Shown here piece after piece: positions 55,169 to 63,120 of a stretch of 64,000 bases of DNA. How positions within the stretch are numbered: the stretch's first letter is position 1; the number at the start of each line of letters is the position of its first letter. The stretch comes from a virus. The stretch covers positions 24,292 through 88,291 of IMG/VR virus record IMGVR_UViG_3300021091_003726. The stretch is one strand, 5' to 3'. The position numbers and the translations under genes were made by a program. The notes beneath the pieces are model-generated. The model did not search any database, had not been told where the DNA came from, and saw only the letters and a list, made by a program, of their open reading frames with translations.

Positions 55169-56161
55169 CTACAAAAAGATATTTGGATTTTCGTTTGTTG
55201 AAGAATAATTATAGTTTGTTGCTATTTGTGTTGGAACTTGATTTTCAAACAAAGGATCGATTGGTTCATCTGAATTATTAATTGTTGTTGTATTTTTAAT
55301 AAAACCTAAATCAACTTCACTAAAATAATAATCTCTAGCCATAAACTGATAGTTTTCTACTAACGGTGAACCGCCCGATGCATACGCCGTCGTCATGCTC
55401 ATTAGTTGAACTTCTTGTAGAACTATTTTCATGGGACTAGCTTGATTATTTGTATTTGGTTTAATAAGTCTTTCATTTGTATCAGAAATCATCATTCTAT
55501 CTAAATTGGATTCTATAACTTTATCTTCTGCTTTTAAATAATCTTTTGCCGTTGTAGATACCTCTTCTACTCCATACAATATTATAAAATTAAACGGCGG
55601 GTGTGCGCTAAATATATTTTTATCTGAGTCTATAACATTTTTAGAAAATGGATCTGTAGATATTCTATCTAGCTGACTATAGGCCCAATATTTTTGAATA
55701 TTTTTTTCATCTTGTATACTTCTGACCGCCGAACTAGAAGAACCATAATCTATATTTCTTAATGTAGATTTAATTAAAGAATCGCCCTTTCTTGGATCCG
55801 GCTGCTTTGCTCTAGCCTTTGAGGCCTCTTCTATCAGATCTGTTATTCTTCTTGGATATCTTGTATATACTGAAAACTCTCCAATTATAATTCTTGTACC
55901 ATACATCATGGCATCAAAGTTATAGGACCAAAATCCATATAACGGCTGTTTTTCTTGCTTTACATTGTAAGACAAAGCTGCTATATCTAATTCATGTTCT
56001 TCAGAAAATAATCCATCAATATAAACTTTGATGTCTTCTCCACTAAAAAAATAGTCATAGTAGGTATTAAAAGAATTTTTTTCTGGAGTTGGACTACCTG
56101 ACCATATTAAATCTAATTGATTTGATAATGGATCAAATCTATCGCTTCTTTTGCCAGCCAT
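55169..56161 (-). CDS. Tail-tube-fold paralogue 3 (330 aa)
   Basis: A diverged relative of the two tube-like genes upstream. Blocks in order: FFSGEDIKVYIDGLF (38-52), ALSYNVKQEKQPLYG (62-76), GTRIIIGEFSVYTRY (88-102), HPPFNFIILYG (near 188-198) and VENYQFMARDYY (near 271-282). These parallel FSGADIVATF, GITFSVTREKAPIYT, GIAGSLIFTVF, IPPFDITITFVNEYG and MTYVAREL of the tube protein. It is longer by about 100 residues, with a helical insert (RITDLIEEASKARAKQPDPR onward) and a disordered C-terminal tail. Likely a tube terminator, initiator or minor tube component between tube and baseplate. Confidence 0.72.
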   Translation of the reverse strand: MAGKRSDRFDPLSNQLDLIWSGSPTPEKNSFNTYYDYFFSGEDIKVYIDGLFSEEHELDIAALSYNVKQEKQPLYGFWSYNFDAMMYGTRIIIGEFSVYTRYPRRITDLIEEASKARAKQPDPRKGDSLIKSTLRNIDYGSSSSAVRSIQDEKNIQKYWAYSQLDRISTDPFSKNVIDSDKNIFSAHPPFNFIILYGVEEVSTTAKDYLKAEDKVIESNLDRMMISDTNERLIKPNTNNQASPMKIVLQEVQLMSMTTAYASGGSPLVENYQFMARDYYFSEVDLGFIKNTTTINNSDEPIDPLFENQVPTQIATNYNYSSTNENPNIFL

Positions 56162-56169
56162 TTTTCCTA

Positions 56170-56877
56170 CTAGAGTGTATAAATTTCATCTATAAAATTT
56201 TGATAAAGAGTAGTTATTCCTACTCCTTCTGTATTGTCACCAAATATATTTTTATTTTTTTGAGCTGCTCTTTGCGCTTGTTCTTCTGGCATTTTCATCA
56301 TTTCTTTTTCATTAATTATTTTAGTAATTGGTTGAATGCCTCTAGCCATAAATGTATAAGTTTGTTCAGTCATTATATCATCAATCGACATCGTTTGACC
56401 TTCATCAACTATGGTAACTCCATATATTTTCATTTTAGAAGCGTTGCCGTATTCATTAAAGAATGTAAATACGATATCAAATGGGGGTAGCATGTCTGCT
56501 AGTGGGGCAAAAAACCCATTTGTTCTTGAAAGATAATTTTCGTATTCTTTAATTTTATACCAACAATACTCATTAAATACTGTAAATATTAGTGACCCAG
56601 CTATTGTTCTAGATCCTTTAACAAATCCTCTTACATTTGAATGACCCAATGTTCTTATCGGTGTATTTTCTCTATGAATCGAATAAGATACAGTTTGAAG
56701 ATCTCCTATTTCAAGATAATCACCAGCCGTATTAGCAGTTCCCATTGGCGGCAAGATCATTGTCGCAACAATATCTGCTCCAGCAAATGATACATTGTTT
56801 AATGCATCATCAAAATTAAAAGATCCACTTTTTGGATTAATCGAAGAGATTGTATAAGTCTTAGTGGCTTCTGCCAT
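56170..56877 (-). CDS. Tail-tube-fold paralogue 2 (235 aa)
   Basis: Homologous to the tube gene immediately upstream: FAGADIVATM, VSYSIHRENTPIRTLG, TIAGSLIFTVFNEY, LPPFDIVFTFFNEYGNA, GVTIVDEGQTMSIDDI and YTFMARG. I chose the ATG at 56875-56877 (MAEATKTYTISS), preceded by TAGGAGATATA. An in-frame ATG at 56917-56919 lies inside the terminator stem and is unlikely. The C-terminal 50 residues are helical and charged (EMMKMPEEQAQRAAQKNKN), absent from the tube protein. Candidate minor tube protein, possibly at the head or baseplate end. Confidence 0.8.
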   Translation of the reverse strand: MAEATKTYTISSINPKSGSFNFDDALNNVSFAGADIVATMILPPMGTANTAGDYLEIGDLQTVSYSIHRENTPIRTLGHSNVRGFVKGSRTIAGSLIFTVFNEYCWYKIKEYENYLSRTNGFFAPLADMLPPFDIVFTFFNEYGNASKMKIYGVTIVDEGQTMSIDDIMTEQTYTFMARGIQPITKIINEKEMMKMPEEQAQRAAQKNKNIFGDNTEGVGITTLYQNFIDEIYTL

Positions 56878-56894
56878 TATATCTCCTAAATAAA

Positions 56895-56926
56895 ATAGTG
56901 CATGAAGGAATCCCTCCATGCACTAT
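56895..56926 (-). terminator. Rho-independent terminator after the tail-tube gene
   Basis: On the minus strand a 14-bp stem (ATAGTGCATGGAGG with CCTTCATGCACTAT, one G-U wobble, loop GATT; + positions 56895-56908 and 56913-56926) is followed by TTTATTTAGG. It sits 24 nt past the stop of the tube gene. It would end or reduce transcripts from the sheath promoter, leaving sheath and tube as the most abundant products, with read-through or another start needed for the following genes. Confidence 0.78.
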
Positions 56927-56949
56927 CTATAAATAATATTAATATTTAG

Positions 56950-57645
56950 TTATGGACGAATTATCTCTGGTCGCATACCCTTTACAGCATTACCACTTAT
57001 AATATCTGTAAGATTGCCCTGACTCTTTTGAAGGGCCTCAGTTGCGATTGTATACATTGGACCAAGCTCTCTGGCAACATATGTCATTGTTTCTTCAATG
57101 ACTATGTCATCCATTGATGCGCCTGATCCTTCATTAAGAAGTTCCACACCATAGATTGATCTTACTGCGGCATTACCGTATTCGTTAACAAATGTAATTG
57201 TTATATCAAATGGAGGAATTTGGTCTGCATAATAAGGAACTTTTTTCTGGACATCTCTTGTCCAGTTATTCGCTGCCTCAGCGCCTTGGCCGGGTATGCC
57301 TCTACCCATTGAATTTGCATCTCCAGGTAGCGTATTGTGAGCTCTGGTGTAGAAATCCATTGGCTTATTGTTTGCATAGTTTTTTTCCAACATTGTATAA
57401 AGTGCTGGACGATCAAATACAGTAAAGATTAATGAACCAGCAATACCGCGTTTACCCCTTGAGAATGAACGTGGATTTGGTGAGCCCATTGTATAAATAG
57501 GTGCTTTTTCTCTTGTAACAGAGAAGGTAATTCCTGAAAGTGCACCAATTTCAATGCCACCAAATGTGGCTACAATGTCTGCACCCGAAAAAGTTGTATA
57601 AGTACTAAGATACTTATTTATAGTATTATTTGTTTCTGCGGCCAT
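56950..57645 (-). CDS. Major tail-tube protein (231 aa)
   Basis: It directly follows the sheath gene, the conserved sheath-tube order. The fold-defining blocks are FSGADIVATF (19-28), GITFSVTREKAPIYTMG, GIAGSLIFTVF, IPPFDITITFVNEYGNA, GASMDDIVIEETMTYVAREL. It has a higher-GC, Ala/Gly-rich composition like other abundant structural proteins here. Polymerised hexameric rings would form the tube inside the contractile sheath. A terminator follows. Two diverged copies lie downstream. Confidence 0.82.
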   Translation of the reverse strand: MAAETNNTINKYLSTYTTFSGADIVATFGGIEIGALSGITFSVTREKAPIYTMGSPNPRSFSRGKRGIAGSLIFTVFDRPALYTMLEKNYANNKPMDFYTRAHNTLPGDANSMGRGIPGQGAEAANNWTRDVQKKVPYYADQIPPFDITITFVNEYGNAAVRSIYGVELLNEGSGASMDDIVIEETMTYVARELGPMYTIATEALQKSQGNLTDIISGNAVKGMRPEIIRP

Positions 57646-57665
57646 TTTTTACCCTCCAAACGGTA

Positions 57666-58919
57666 TTATATGTTAACGGCTATCTGAACCTCAATCGATT
57701 TTAATTCGAAAGCAGGTGTTAAAACGAGGTCTACAATCGCCTTGTTATTAGCTGGAACATATGTAACATTAAAGTCACTTGCCAGCAAGGCACCTAATAA
57801 TTGCATTCCCCTAAGTGCTGATGAAATCGCTGTTTCCATTGATGTTCTCATTTGGATAGTCGATGGTTCACCAACAAACTTTTGACAAGCTTGACGAACA
57901 ACTGTCGCGGCTTCGTCTACAACCCTCTTTGTTGACAGTCTTGAGTAATCCGAACTAGCAGCACCAAATGTGAGTCCGTCACCAAATACTGCAATTTTAT
58001 TAAAGTTAAGAACTACCGTGTTAACGCCCTTGCTGCCGAGTGTTTCTTGTTGAGTTCTTGTCGGTGCGTAACGCAGTGCCTGTACGTTGTACAACGGTTT
58101 TGCTGTAACCGATGAATACGATGGTAATTTACTCAATGAAGCTGCCATTGAGCATGCTCCGTTAGCGTATCCGTAATCGTCACCACTGCTTGTTCCATAT
58201 GCTACTGGTTTTAACTCTGTTGCTATTACACATACATATGGACCGTAATCCTTAAGAGTTGAGGCATCTCTGCTGACCAATGTGCTAAGGCCTAAATGTG
58301 ACGCAGTCGATGCTGGTGTCATAACTTCTTTGGCGCCAGAAGAGTATGGCTTGACTCCAAGAATTGAAATGCACGGATGAATATTTTCTGCAATATTCTT
58401 GGTTCTAACTGCTGCCTTGTATACCCAGCTGTTTGAATATGTTGAAGAGTTATTCGCATGGAAACCATATTCTTCATTATCGCTTGGTGTTGCGGTTGGG
58501 TCTTCCCAGTCAGTTGAATTTCCGCCCCTGCCCCAAGGAACGATAATATCAGGAAGAATTGTCTCAGCCGCAGCGTATGCTGCGTCGAGCATCGCATCGG
58601 CTGCATATCCAGTTGCAGTTACATATCCATTTGTGTGATCAAATGAAGCTGAATTTGGAAGTGGAACCATATAGATTCTTTCCGCGCCTGCTGAAATTAA
58701 TTCTAAAAATGCTTTATGAAGGTCTGATCCCTCGCCAAAAGCTGTTATTACGTCACCTTCTGTTGTTGCCTGAACAACATCAAGGTCGCTGACATTGCCA
58801 GCATTATCCGCAGTATCTCTCTTTGCTATTACAGCAACTCTGGGGCCTGCTGGTGTGTTTGAGCGCGATACACTATAGAAGCGATCTCTAATTATGGTGG
58901 TTACTCCAGGAATAGCCAT
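57666..58919 (-). CDS. Tail sheath protein (417 aa)
   Basis: The canonical contractile sheath. The N terminus (MAIPGVTTIIRDRFYSVSRS) holds the beta segment used for donor-strand linking. The body includes DLHKAFLELISAGAERIYMV. The conserved C-terminal domain reads GVNTVVLNFNKIAVFGDGLT, then YSRLSTKRVVDEAATVVRQA, FVGEPSTIQMRTSM, LQLLGALLA-like helix and AIVDLVLTPAFELKSIEVQI. GC is visibly higher than in surrounding genes, consistent with high expression. It starts after a 110-nt leader with the shared promoter-like motif, and the tube gene follows 20 nt later. Confidence 0.9.
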   Translation of the reverse strand: MAIPGVTTIIRDRFYSVSRSNTPAGPRVAVIAKRDTADNAGNVSDLDVVQATTEGDVITAFGEGSDLHKAFLELISAGAERIYMVPLPNSASFDHTNGYVTATGYAADAMLDAAYAAAETILPDIIVPWGRGGNSTDWEDPTATPSDNEEYGFHANNSSTYSNSWVYKAAVRTKNIAENIHPCISILGVKPYSSGAKEVMTPASTASHLGLSTLVSRDASTLKDYGPYVCVIATELKPVAYGTSSGDDYGYANGACSMAASLSKLPSYSSVTAKPLYNVQALRYAPTRTQQETLGSKGVNTVVLNFNKIAVFGDGLTFGAASSDYSRLSTKRVVDEAATVVRQACQKFVGEPSTIQMRTSMETAISSALRGMQLLGALLASDFNVTYVPANNKAIVDLVLTPAFELKSIEVQIAVNI

Positions 58920-59029
58920 ATTATCTTTAAACCTCCGACTAAATTATGGGGCATTAGTTCTTCCTTTATAGTAACAGATAAGTTATAAAAATAACTCAAC
59001 AAGCTATTTTATATCATGATTTTATATAG
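58920..59029 (-). promoter_or_regulatory. Leader and putative late promoter of the sheath gene
   Basis: A 110-nt gap before the sheath gene. On the minus strand CTGTTACTATAAAG (reverse of 58964-58977) is identical over 14 bases to a motif before the gene at 62741-63028; TGTTACTAT also reads as an extended -10 box. An ATCATGAT palindrome lies further upstream. GGAGG precedes the ATG. Probably the start of the abundant sheath-tube transcript. Confidence 0.6.
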
Positions 59030-59830
59030 TTAATTAAAGCCGGGTGTAGCACTTTTTTCTAAATCAATAATATTAATACTTATATTTTCATAGTTTGGTG
59101 TGGCCTGAACCAATAGTTCTGACTCATAGGCCATAGCAGTTCTTAGGTCAATTGCAATCTTCTCAATTGTTTCAGCTTTTGCGGCAAATGTTTTTTCAGT
59201 AGTAAGCATATAGGTAACTGTTCTTTGGTGAATATCTTTAGATTCTCTATTTACCTCTGAATCAGCTAACCTTCTTGAGTAAATTAATTCAGAAGCTCCT
59301 ATTTTTTTAAAGATGGGAGTAAACTCCATCATAAAATCTTCAAAAGTTTCAATTAAAGATTCAACTAAATAAGCGTTATCTTGATCGTCACAAGTTTCGT
59401 TTGGATTTGATCCTGATCTGCTACCAGTAGGAGCAAGCGCATGAAAAGCTATAACATTTTGAAATCTTTGTCCATAAATATATATATTTCCACTGGTTAT
59501 TTGTCTCATTCTTGGTTTTGGCTCAACAGAATGAGCTTTTCTTAACTCTAAAGAATAGGTTATAATTGCTGGTGTATCTTCCATTCTCCCAATTACTTGA
59601 CCAGTAGACGGATCTACGTAATTTGCATTAAACCAGGTAAAAGATGGATCAGATGGAGAAGAAGATTTAATTGGAAAATTTGGAAATGATTGTTCCCATA
59701 AAGATTTAACTGTAGAAATAAATTCCAAATAAGAAAGATTTCCCTCTGACTGAAGAGGCTCAGCAAATCTTAATTTTGTATATGAGTCTGTATGGCCAAA
59801 CTTTGGCCAACCTACTGTATTCTGTGTCAT
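59030..59830 (-). CDS. Tail completion/neck protein candidate (266 aa)
   Basis: A 266-residue mixed alpha/beta protein between two sheath-family genes. The central part has strands (AIITYSLELRKAHSVEPKPR; GNIYIYGQRFQNVIAFHAL) and a helix (NAYLVESLIETFEDFMMEF), ending with a 'SRRLADSEVNRESKDIHQRT' block and a strand. This order (strand, helix, conserved Arg-rich loop, strand) and its position fit a tail terminator/neck protein of the gp15/gp3 kind, but no exact match is recognised. It would cap the tube and sheath at the head side. Confidence 0.65.
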   Translation of the reverse strand: MTQNTVGWPKFGHTDSYTKLRFAEPLQSEGNLSYLEFISTVKSLWEQSFPNFPIKSSSPSDPSFTWFNANYVDPSTGQVIGRMEDTPAIITYSLELRKAHSVEPKPRMRQITSGNIYIYGQRFQNVIAFHALAPTGSRSGSNPNETCDDQDNAYLVESLIETFEDFMMEFTPIFKKIGASELIYSRRLADSEVNRESKDIHQRTVTYMLTTEKTFAAKAETIEKIAIDLRTAMAYESELLVQATPNYENISINIIDLEKSATPGFN

Positions 59831-59831
59831 G

Positions 59832-61427
59832 CTATGCTCCTGGACCCGCTGCTAATGATAGGTTTATTTTTTTTAAACCTAATGAAGAAATTATGTTTAT
59901 ATACAATAAAATTACGCCAGGTTCAGAACTTGATGGTTTAGCATTGAATTCAAAGTCTACTATTGTTCCTTCTTTTTTTAATTCTTTAAGCATTTGTCTT
60001 GTATTATCAATTACTTTATCATAGCCAAATTTACCAATGGAATCATACCCAAACCCCTTTACTGAACTCGAAAGATATGAAGCTAATCTCATTTGTGATA
60101 GTTTTGAAAAAATTGAATTAATATTTGACATAGTATAATCATTTGTTAAGTATACCTGAAAAGGTTGTGCTCTTCTTGCTTTATTTCCTCTGTATATTGT
60201 ATTTATTCCTAATGCATCAAGTCTATTCATTTCTAATGAATTTAGACTTATTCCGTATACAGACATTGCTCCTGGTATTCTTTTTCTAACTAAACCAATA
60301 TTTAATGGATTAGAAACAATTAATCCAGCTACTGCGGCTGATACTGAATTAATATATGTTGTATCTAGTTGTGCGTGAGAAAACAAAGCTTCCCCATACA
60401 CTGGAACAACGTATCTGCCAGGATCAGATACAATATTTCCAGAAATATCATATGTGGTAAACTTATTAGACAGACTATTATTGTTCTCAATTTCATCTAT
60501 ATCTGCTGAAGTTATTCCATTTGTTCTTGATCCAATAACGCCAATTTGAACATATCCAGTTTCATTATGAAATGAATCACAATAAGTTGCTAATTGCAAG
60601 ACAAAATCTATTCCACCAGTTTTAATCATAGAAACTTCCAATGGAACTATAACATCAATAAAATCAAGAACACTTAATACAGAATAGGTTGTCGACAATC
60701 TTTCGTAATATCTTTCATAAAAAGTTTTACTGGTTGGTGTTGCGGATTGATAATCAATATATGTTGAAGATATTAATCTTTTATCTATATCATCTACATA
60801 TTCTGTCATCGGAGCCGCAGCACAAATAAATATATTTTTGGCTCCAGCATCATACGCATCAAAAACTCCCCTTAAAAGAGGACTTTTAACATCTGCATTT
60901 AATAGCTCAATAGCATGCTGTACTGATCTTATTTTTATTGGACTATTTAATTCAATACCGTCTGCGTGCCCGATAAGTAAGAGCGATTGCATATTTGAAA
61001 AATTAATATCTTCATATGAAGGCTTATATGTAACCACACTTGATTTGTTTCCCATGGGAACTGTTGGAAGTGGTTCGTATTTTTCTTCCTTCACTTCAAA
61101 TTTAGATTCTATTATAATTTCAGAATTACCATTAATTGTTTTTGCAACTGCGGTATACATTCCCGGATACATTCCTTGTGGAACTCTATAATTAAATATA
61201 AATTCAGAGTTTACTGTTCTTTCTATGTAGGCATTGGGGTCTGGTGTTGCGTTTGTATATAGATAAGATATTGGATTTCTAATTATTGCGGAAAATCTAT
61301 TGTCTCCTCTTACAACAGAAACAGTCACGTCTATTGGCGTATCTAATAAAGTTGGATCATATACTTCGCCTGAATCTACAAACAAAAATTTAATTTTTAG
61401 TTTTTGATTTTTTTTTACAACTAACAC
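59832..61427 (-). CDS. Sheath-family protein with N-terminal Ig-like domain (about 531 aa)
   Basis: The last 350 residues follow the sheath pattern: SLLLIGHADGIELNSPIKIR, VFDAYDAGAKNIFICAAAP, LDFIDVIVPLE, RYVVPVYGEALFSHAQLDTT, YINSVSAAVAGLIV, LEMNRLDALGINTIYRGNKA, then a C-terminal helix-strand domain. The first 100 residues (LVVKKNQKLKIKFLFVDSGE) form a beta domain matching the N terminus of the 299-aa connector-like protein. I prefer the GTG at 61425-61427, one base after the previous stop; an upstream TTG at 61457 would overlap that gene by 29 nt. It is likely a sheath-like collar/neck component rather than the main sheath. Confidence 0.75.
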   Translation of the reverse strand: MLVVKKNQKLKIKFLFVDSGEVYDPTLLDTPIDVTVSVVRGDNRFSAIIRNPISYLYTNATPDPNAYIERTVNSEFIFNYRVPQGMYPGMYTAVAKTINGNSEIIIESKFEVKEEKYEPLPTVPMGNKSSVVTYKPSYEDINFSNMQSLLLIGHADGIELNSPIKIRSVQHAIELLNADVKSPLLRGVFDAYDAGAKNIFICAAAPMTEYVDDIDKRLISSTYIDYQSATPTSKTFYERYYERLSTTYSVLSVLDFIDVIVPLEVSMIKTGGIDFVLQLATYCDSFHNETGYVQIGVIGSRTNGITSADIDEIENNNSLSNKFTTYDISGNIVSDPGRYVVPVYGEALFSHAQLDTTYINSVSAAVAGLIVSNPLNIGLVRKRIPGAMSVYGISLNSLEMNRLDALGINTIYRGNKARRAQPFQVYLTNDYTMSNINSIFSKLSQMRLASYLSSSVKGFGYDSIGKFGYDKVIDNTRQMLKELKKEGTIVDFEFNAKPSSSEPGVILLYINIISSLGLKKINLSLAAGPGA

Positions 61428-61428
61428 A

Positions 61429-61803
61429 TTAAACCTGTTTTTCTTTTGTTGCTCCAACTACCCAAAATATAATTTTACCATTTTTACCACGTCTTGGCGA
61501 ACATGTATCTATTAAATAGATTGTCTGTTTACTAAATGAATTAGGTAAAGATTCGTATATTCTATCGCCTTCTTGCGGATTAATCTCTGCTTCAAAATAA
61601 TACACTACTTCTGAATTAACTGCAATTCCTTCAATCTCTTCTTGTGCGCTTTTAGCATTAGTTATTCCGGAAGAAAAAACATTTCTTGTAGTTACCCTTT
61701 CTAGGGTGTCTTTATAATTATTATTTGGCATTATTCTTTGTATATAAACGTCGTGACCCCATTCTTTTAATATTTTTTTAAAAGATCTTTCAAGATTAAT
61801 CAT
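61429..61803 (-). CDS. Neck/tail-connector protein candidate (124 aa)
   Basis: A 124-residue protein, best started at the ATG at 61801-61803, which overlaps the previous stop as ATGATTAA; a TTG 11 codons upstream is possible but unlikely. It contains a helix (NLERSFKKILKEWGHDVYIQ) and strands (EIEGIAVNSEVVYYFEAEIN; KIIFWVVGATKEKQV), consistent with a head-tail connector or stopper fold. Position between connector-like and sheath-like genes supports a neck role. Family not certain. Confidence 0.65.
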   Translation of the reverse strand: MINLERSFKKILKEWGHDVYIQRIMPNNNYKDTLERVTTRNVFSSGITNAKSAQEEIEGIAVNSEVVYYFEAEINPQEGDRIYESLPNSFSKQTIYLIDTCSPRRGKNGKIIFWVVGATKEKQV

Positions 61804-62695
61804 ATCCGCGTATGCCTCTATCTGGCATAGGGTCAATTTTTAGTGCCGATCTTCTACTTGCCCCATAAAGATCTCTATCAGTTAGCCATACATCTCTATA
61901 TGTATCTGGGTCAACAAATCTTCCAGGATTTGATATTTCAGAAGAAGGAAGACCTTTGGGTTGAATGCCTCTTGGTCCCGTTTTTACGGCCAACATTTCC
62001 TGCCTAAGGAACGCAGCTATTTGGCACCATGTAACTGCGTTTCCTCTAGATGTCAAAGTTCGTGGAAAATTTCTTGCAGTTACGGTTAAATCAGCCAATG
62101 TTACAGAAACATCATCGTCTCCGCCATAATTATACATTCTACTAAGATCACAAGCTACAGCAGCCTTGATGTATTCAATCGCAGCGTATGCTAATTTTTC
62201 TGATTGATAAGTAAATTTTATTCCATAAATACTTTCTACCTCTAGAGAATGAAAATGAATTAACTCTCCTATTTCTATTAAAGAAACCTCTGGAAATAAT
62301 GGAAGTATTTCTTCTGGACTAAGATATAATGGAGTAACGTCTGGAGCAAATGTCATTACCTCATCTGCTTTAAGGGTTATCGTTGGCTTATATTCGTCGC
62401 TAGAGGTGCTTACGTAGAGTTGTTGATTAACTGTGATTTGAGTACCATTAGACATGCTGCCAACAAATTTGATTTTGTATGTATCAGCTACTGTAGCTGT
62501 AAAATCATAATAATACTCGGAACTTGTTAGTGCTGTTGGAACAGTGGAAACTATAACTGTTCCATCAGATTTTGTTATTGTTACAGCAACAGAAGCTGGA
62601 CTAACTAGAATTTGTTCTCCGGTAGATGCGTTAATGTCAATAAACTTAACTTTAATTCTTACAGTATCATTAACAAGTACGCTGCTAGTAGTCAT
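61796..62695 (-). CDS. Head-tail connector-like protein with N-terminal Ig-like domain (299 aa)
   Basis: Residues about 1-98 are a beta domain (SVLVNDTVRIKVKFIDI; DGTVIVSTVPT; YYYDFTATVADTYKIKF) similar to the N terminus of the sheath-family gene two genes later. Residues about 120-230 are helical, resembling connector proteins that sit on the portal (LYLSPEEILPLFPEVSLIEI; AIEYIKAAVACDLSRMYNYG). The C terminus is extended (PGRFVDPDTYRDVWLTDRDL). Probably bridges the head to the tail. Confidence 0.65.
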   Translation of the reverse strand: MTTSSVLVNDTVRIKVKFIDINASTGEQILVSPASVAVTITKSDGTVIVSTVPTALTSSEYYYDFTATVADTYKIKFVGSMSNGTQITVNQQLYVSTSSDEYKPTITLKADEVMTFAPDVTPLYLSPEEILPLFPEVSLIEIGELIHFHSLEVESIYGIKFTYQSEKLAYAAIEYIKAAVACDLSRMYNYGGDDDVSVTLADLTVTARNFPRTLTSRGNAVTWCQIAAFLRQEMLAVKTGPRGIQPKGLPSSEISNPGRFVDPDTYRDVWLTDRDLYGASRRSALKIDPMPDRGIRGYD

Positions 62696-62740
62696 TTTTT
62701 CTCCAATAAATCTTGCATTTTTTAATTATAGTAGCTTACT
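62696..62740 (-). promoter_or_regulatory. Short leader with the promoter-like core
   Basis: In the 45-nt gap before the 299-aa gene, the minus strand carries GCTACTATAA (reverse of 62726-62735), sharing TACTATAA with the longer motif before the sheath gene, and a TTGGAG ribosome-binding site. A short 5-bp TAGCT/AGCTA hairpin precedes it. Weak evidence; it may be a secondary start. Confidence 0.35.
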
Positions 62741-63028
62741 TTAGCTAACTATAGATACTTCTCCCGGCGTACCTATTGCTATTACCTGAGCTGACAATAC
62801 CGCGGATACGTCTTTATCCAGTACTTCAAGAGTTAAAATTCCACTTGGACTTGTGTCTATGCTGACTATCGCTATTGTTGTATAGTTTGAATAGTCTTCA
62901 TTTAAACTATGTAATATTGTTATGTTATTTAATATAATTGGATCAATAAGGCTTGGTGCCTTAATTATTAAGGTTCCATTATATGAAAAATTTGGGTTAT
63001 TATAGATTAAATTAGCGTTATATAACAT
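62741..63028 (-). CDS. Small beta-rich protein of unknown function (95 aa)
   Basis: A 95-residue protein with a strand pattern (NLIYNNPNFSYNGTLIIKAP; TTIAIVSIDTSPSGILTLEV) and no helix. It has a promoter-like 14-nt motif 23 nt upstream and a GGGAG ribosome-binding site, so it heads a transcript that continues into the neck genes. Perhaps a small head or neck decoration protein; family not recognised. Confidence 0.7.
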   Translation of the reverse strand: MLYNANLIYNNPNFSYNGTLIIKAPSLIDPIILNNITILHSLNEDYSNYTTIAIVSIDTSPSGILTLEVLDKDVSAVLSAQVIAIGTPGEVSIVS

Positions 63029-63120
63029 AGTTCTCCCGGGCTAATTTAGTCTTTATAGTAACAGCTTTATTTTACTGCCAAATAATTTGAACGTTGGGGG
63101 ATTTAAAAATATTATATATT
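63029..63120 (-). promoter_or_regulatory. Leader and putative late promoter of the neck operon
   Basis: A 92-nt gap after the methyltransferase gene. On the minus strand CTGTTACTATAAAG (reverse of 63051-63064) is identical to the sheath-leader motif. TTGGCA lies 15 bp upstream of TACTAT, or 18 bp upstream if TATAAA is taken as the -10 box. GGGAG precedes the ATG. Confidence 0.6.

Noticed and set aside
56878-56919. Upstream ATG extending tube paralogue 2 by 14 residues
   Set aside because: The extension would be translated from the terminator stem and lacks a ribosome-binding site, while the ATG at 56875-56877 has TAGGAGATATA just upstream.
61804-61836. TTG start 11 codons upstream of the 124-aa neck gene
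   Set aside because: The ATG at 61801-61803 gives the 8-nt overlap (ATGATTAA) seen at other junctions; the TTG would overlap the previous gene by 41 nt without a ribosome-binding site.
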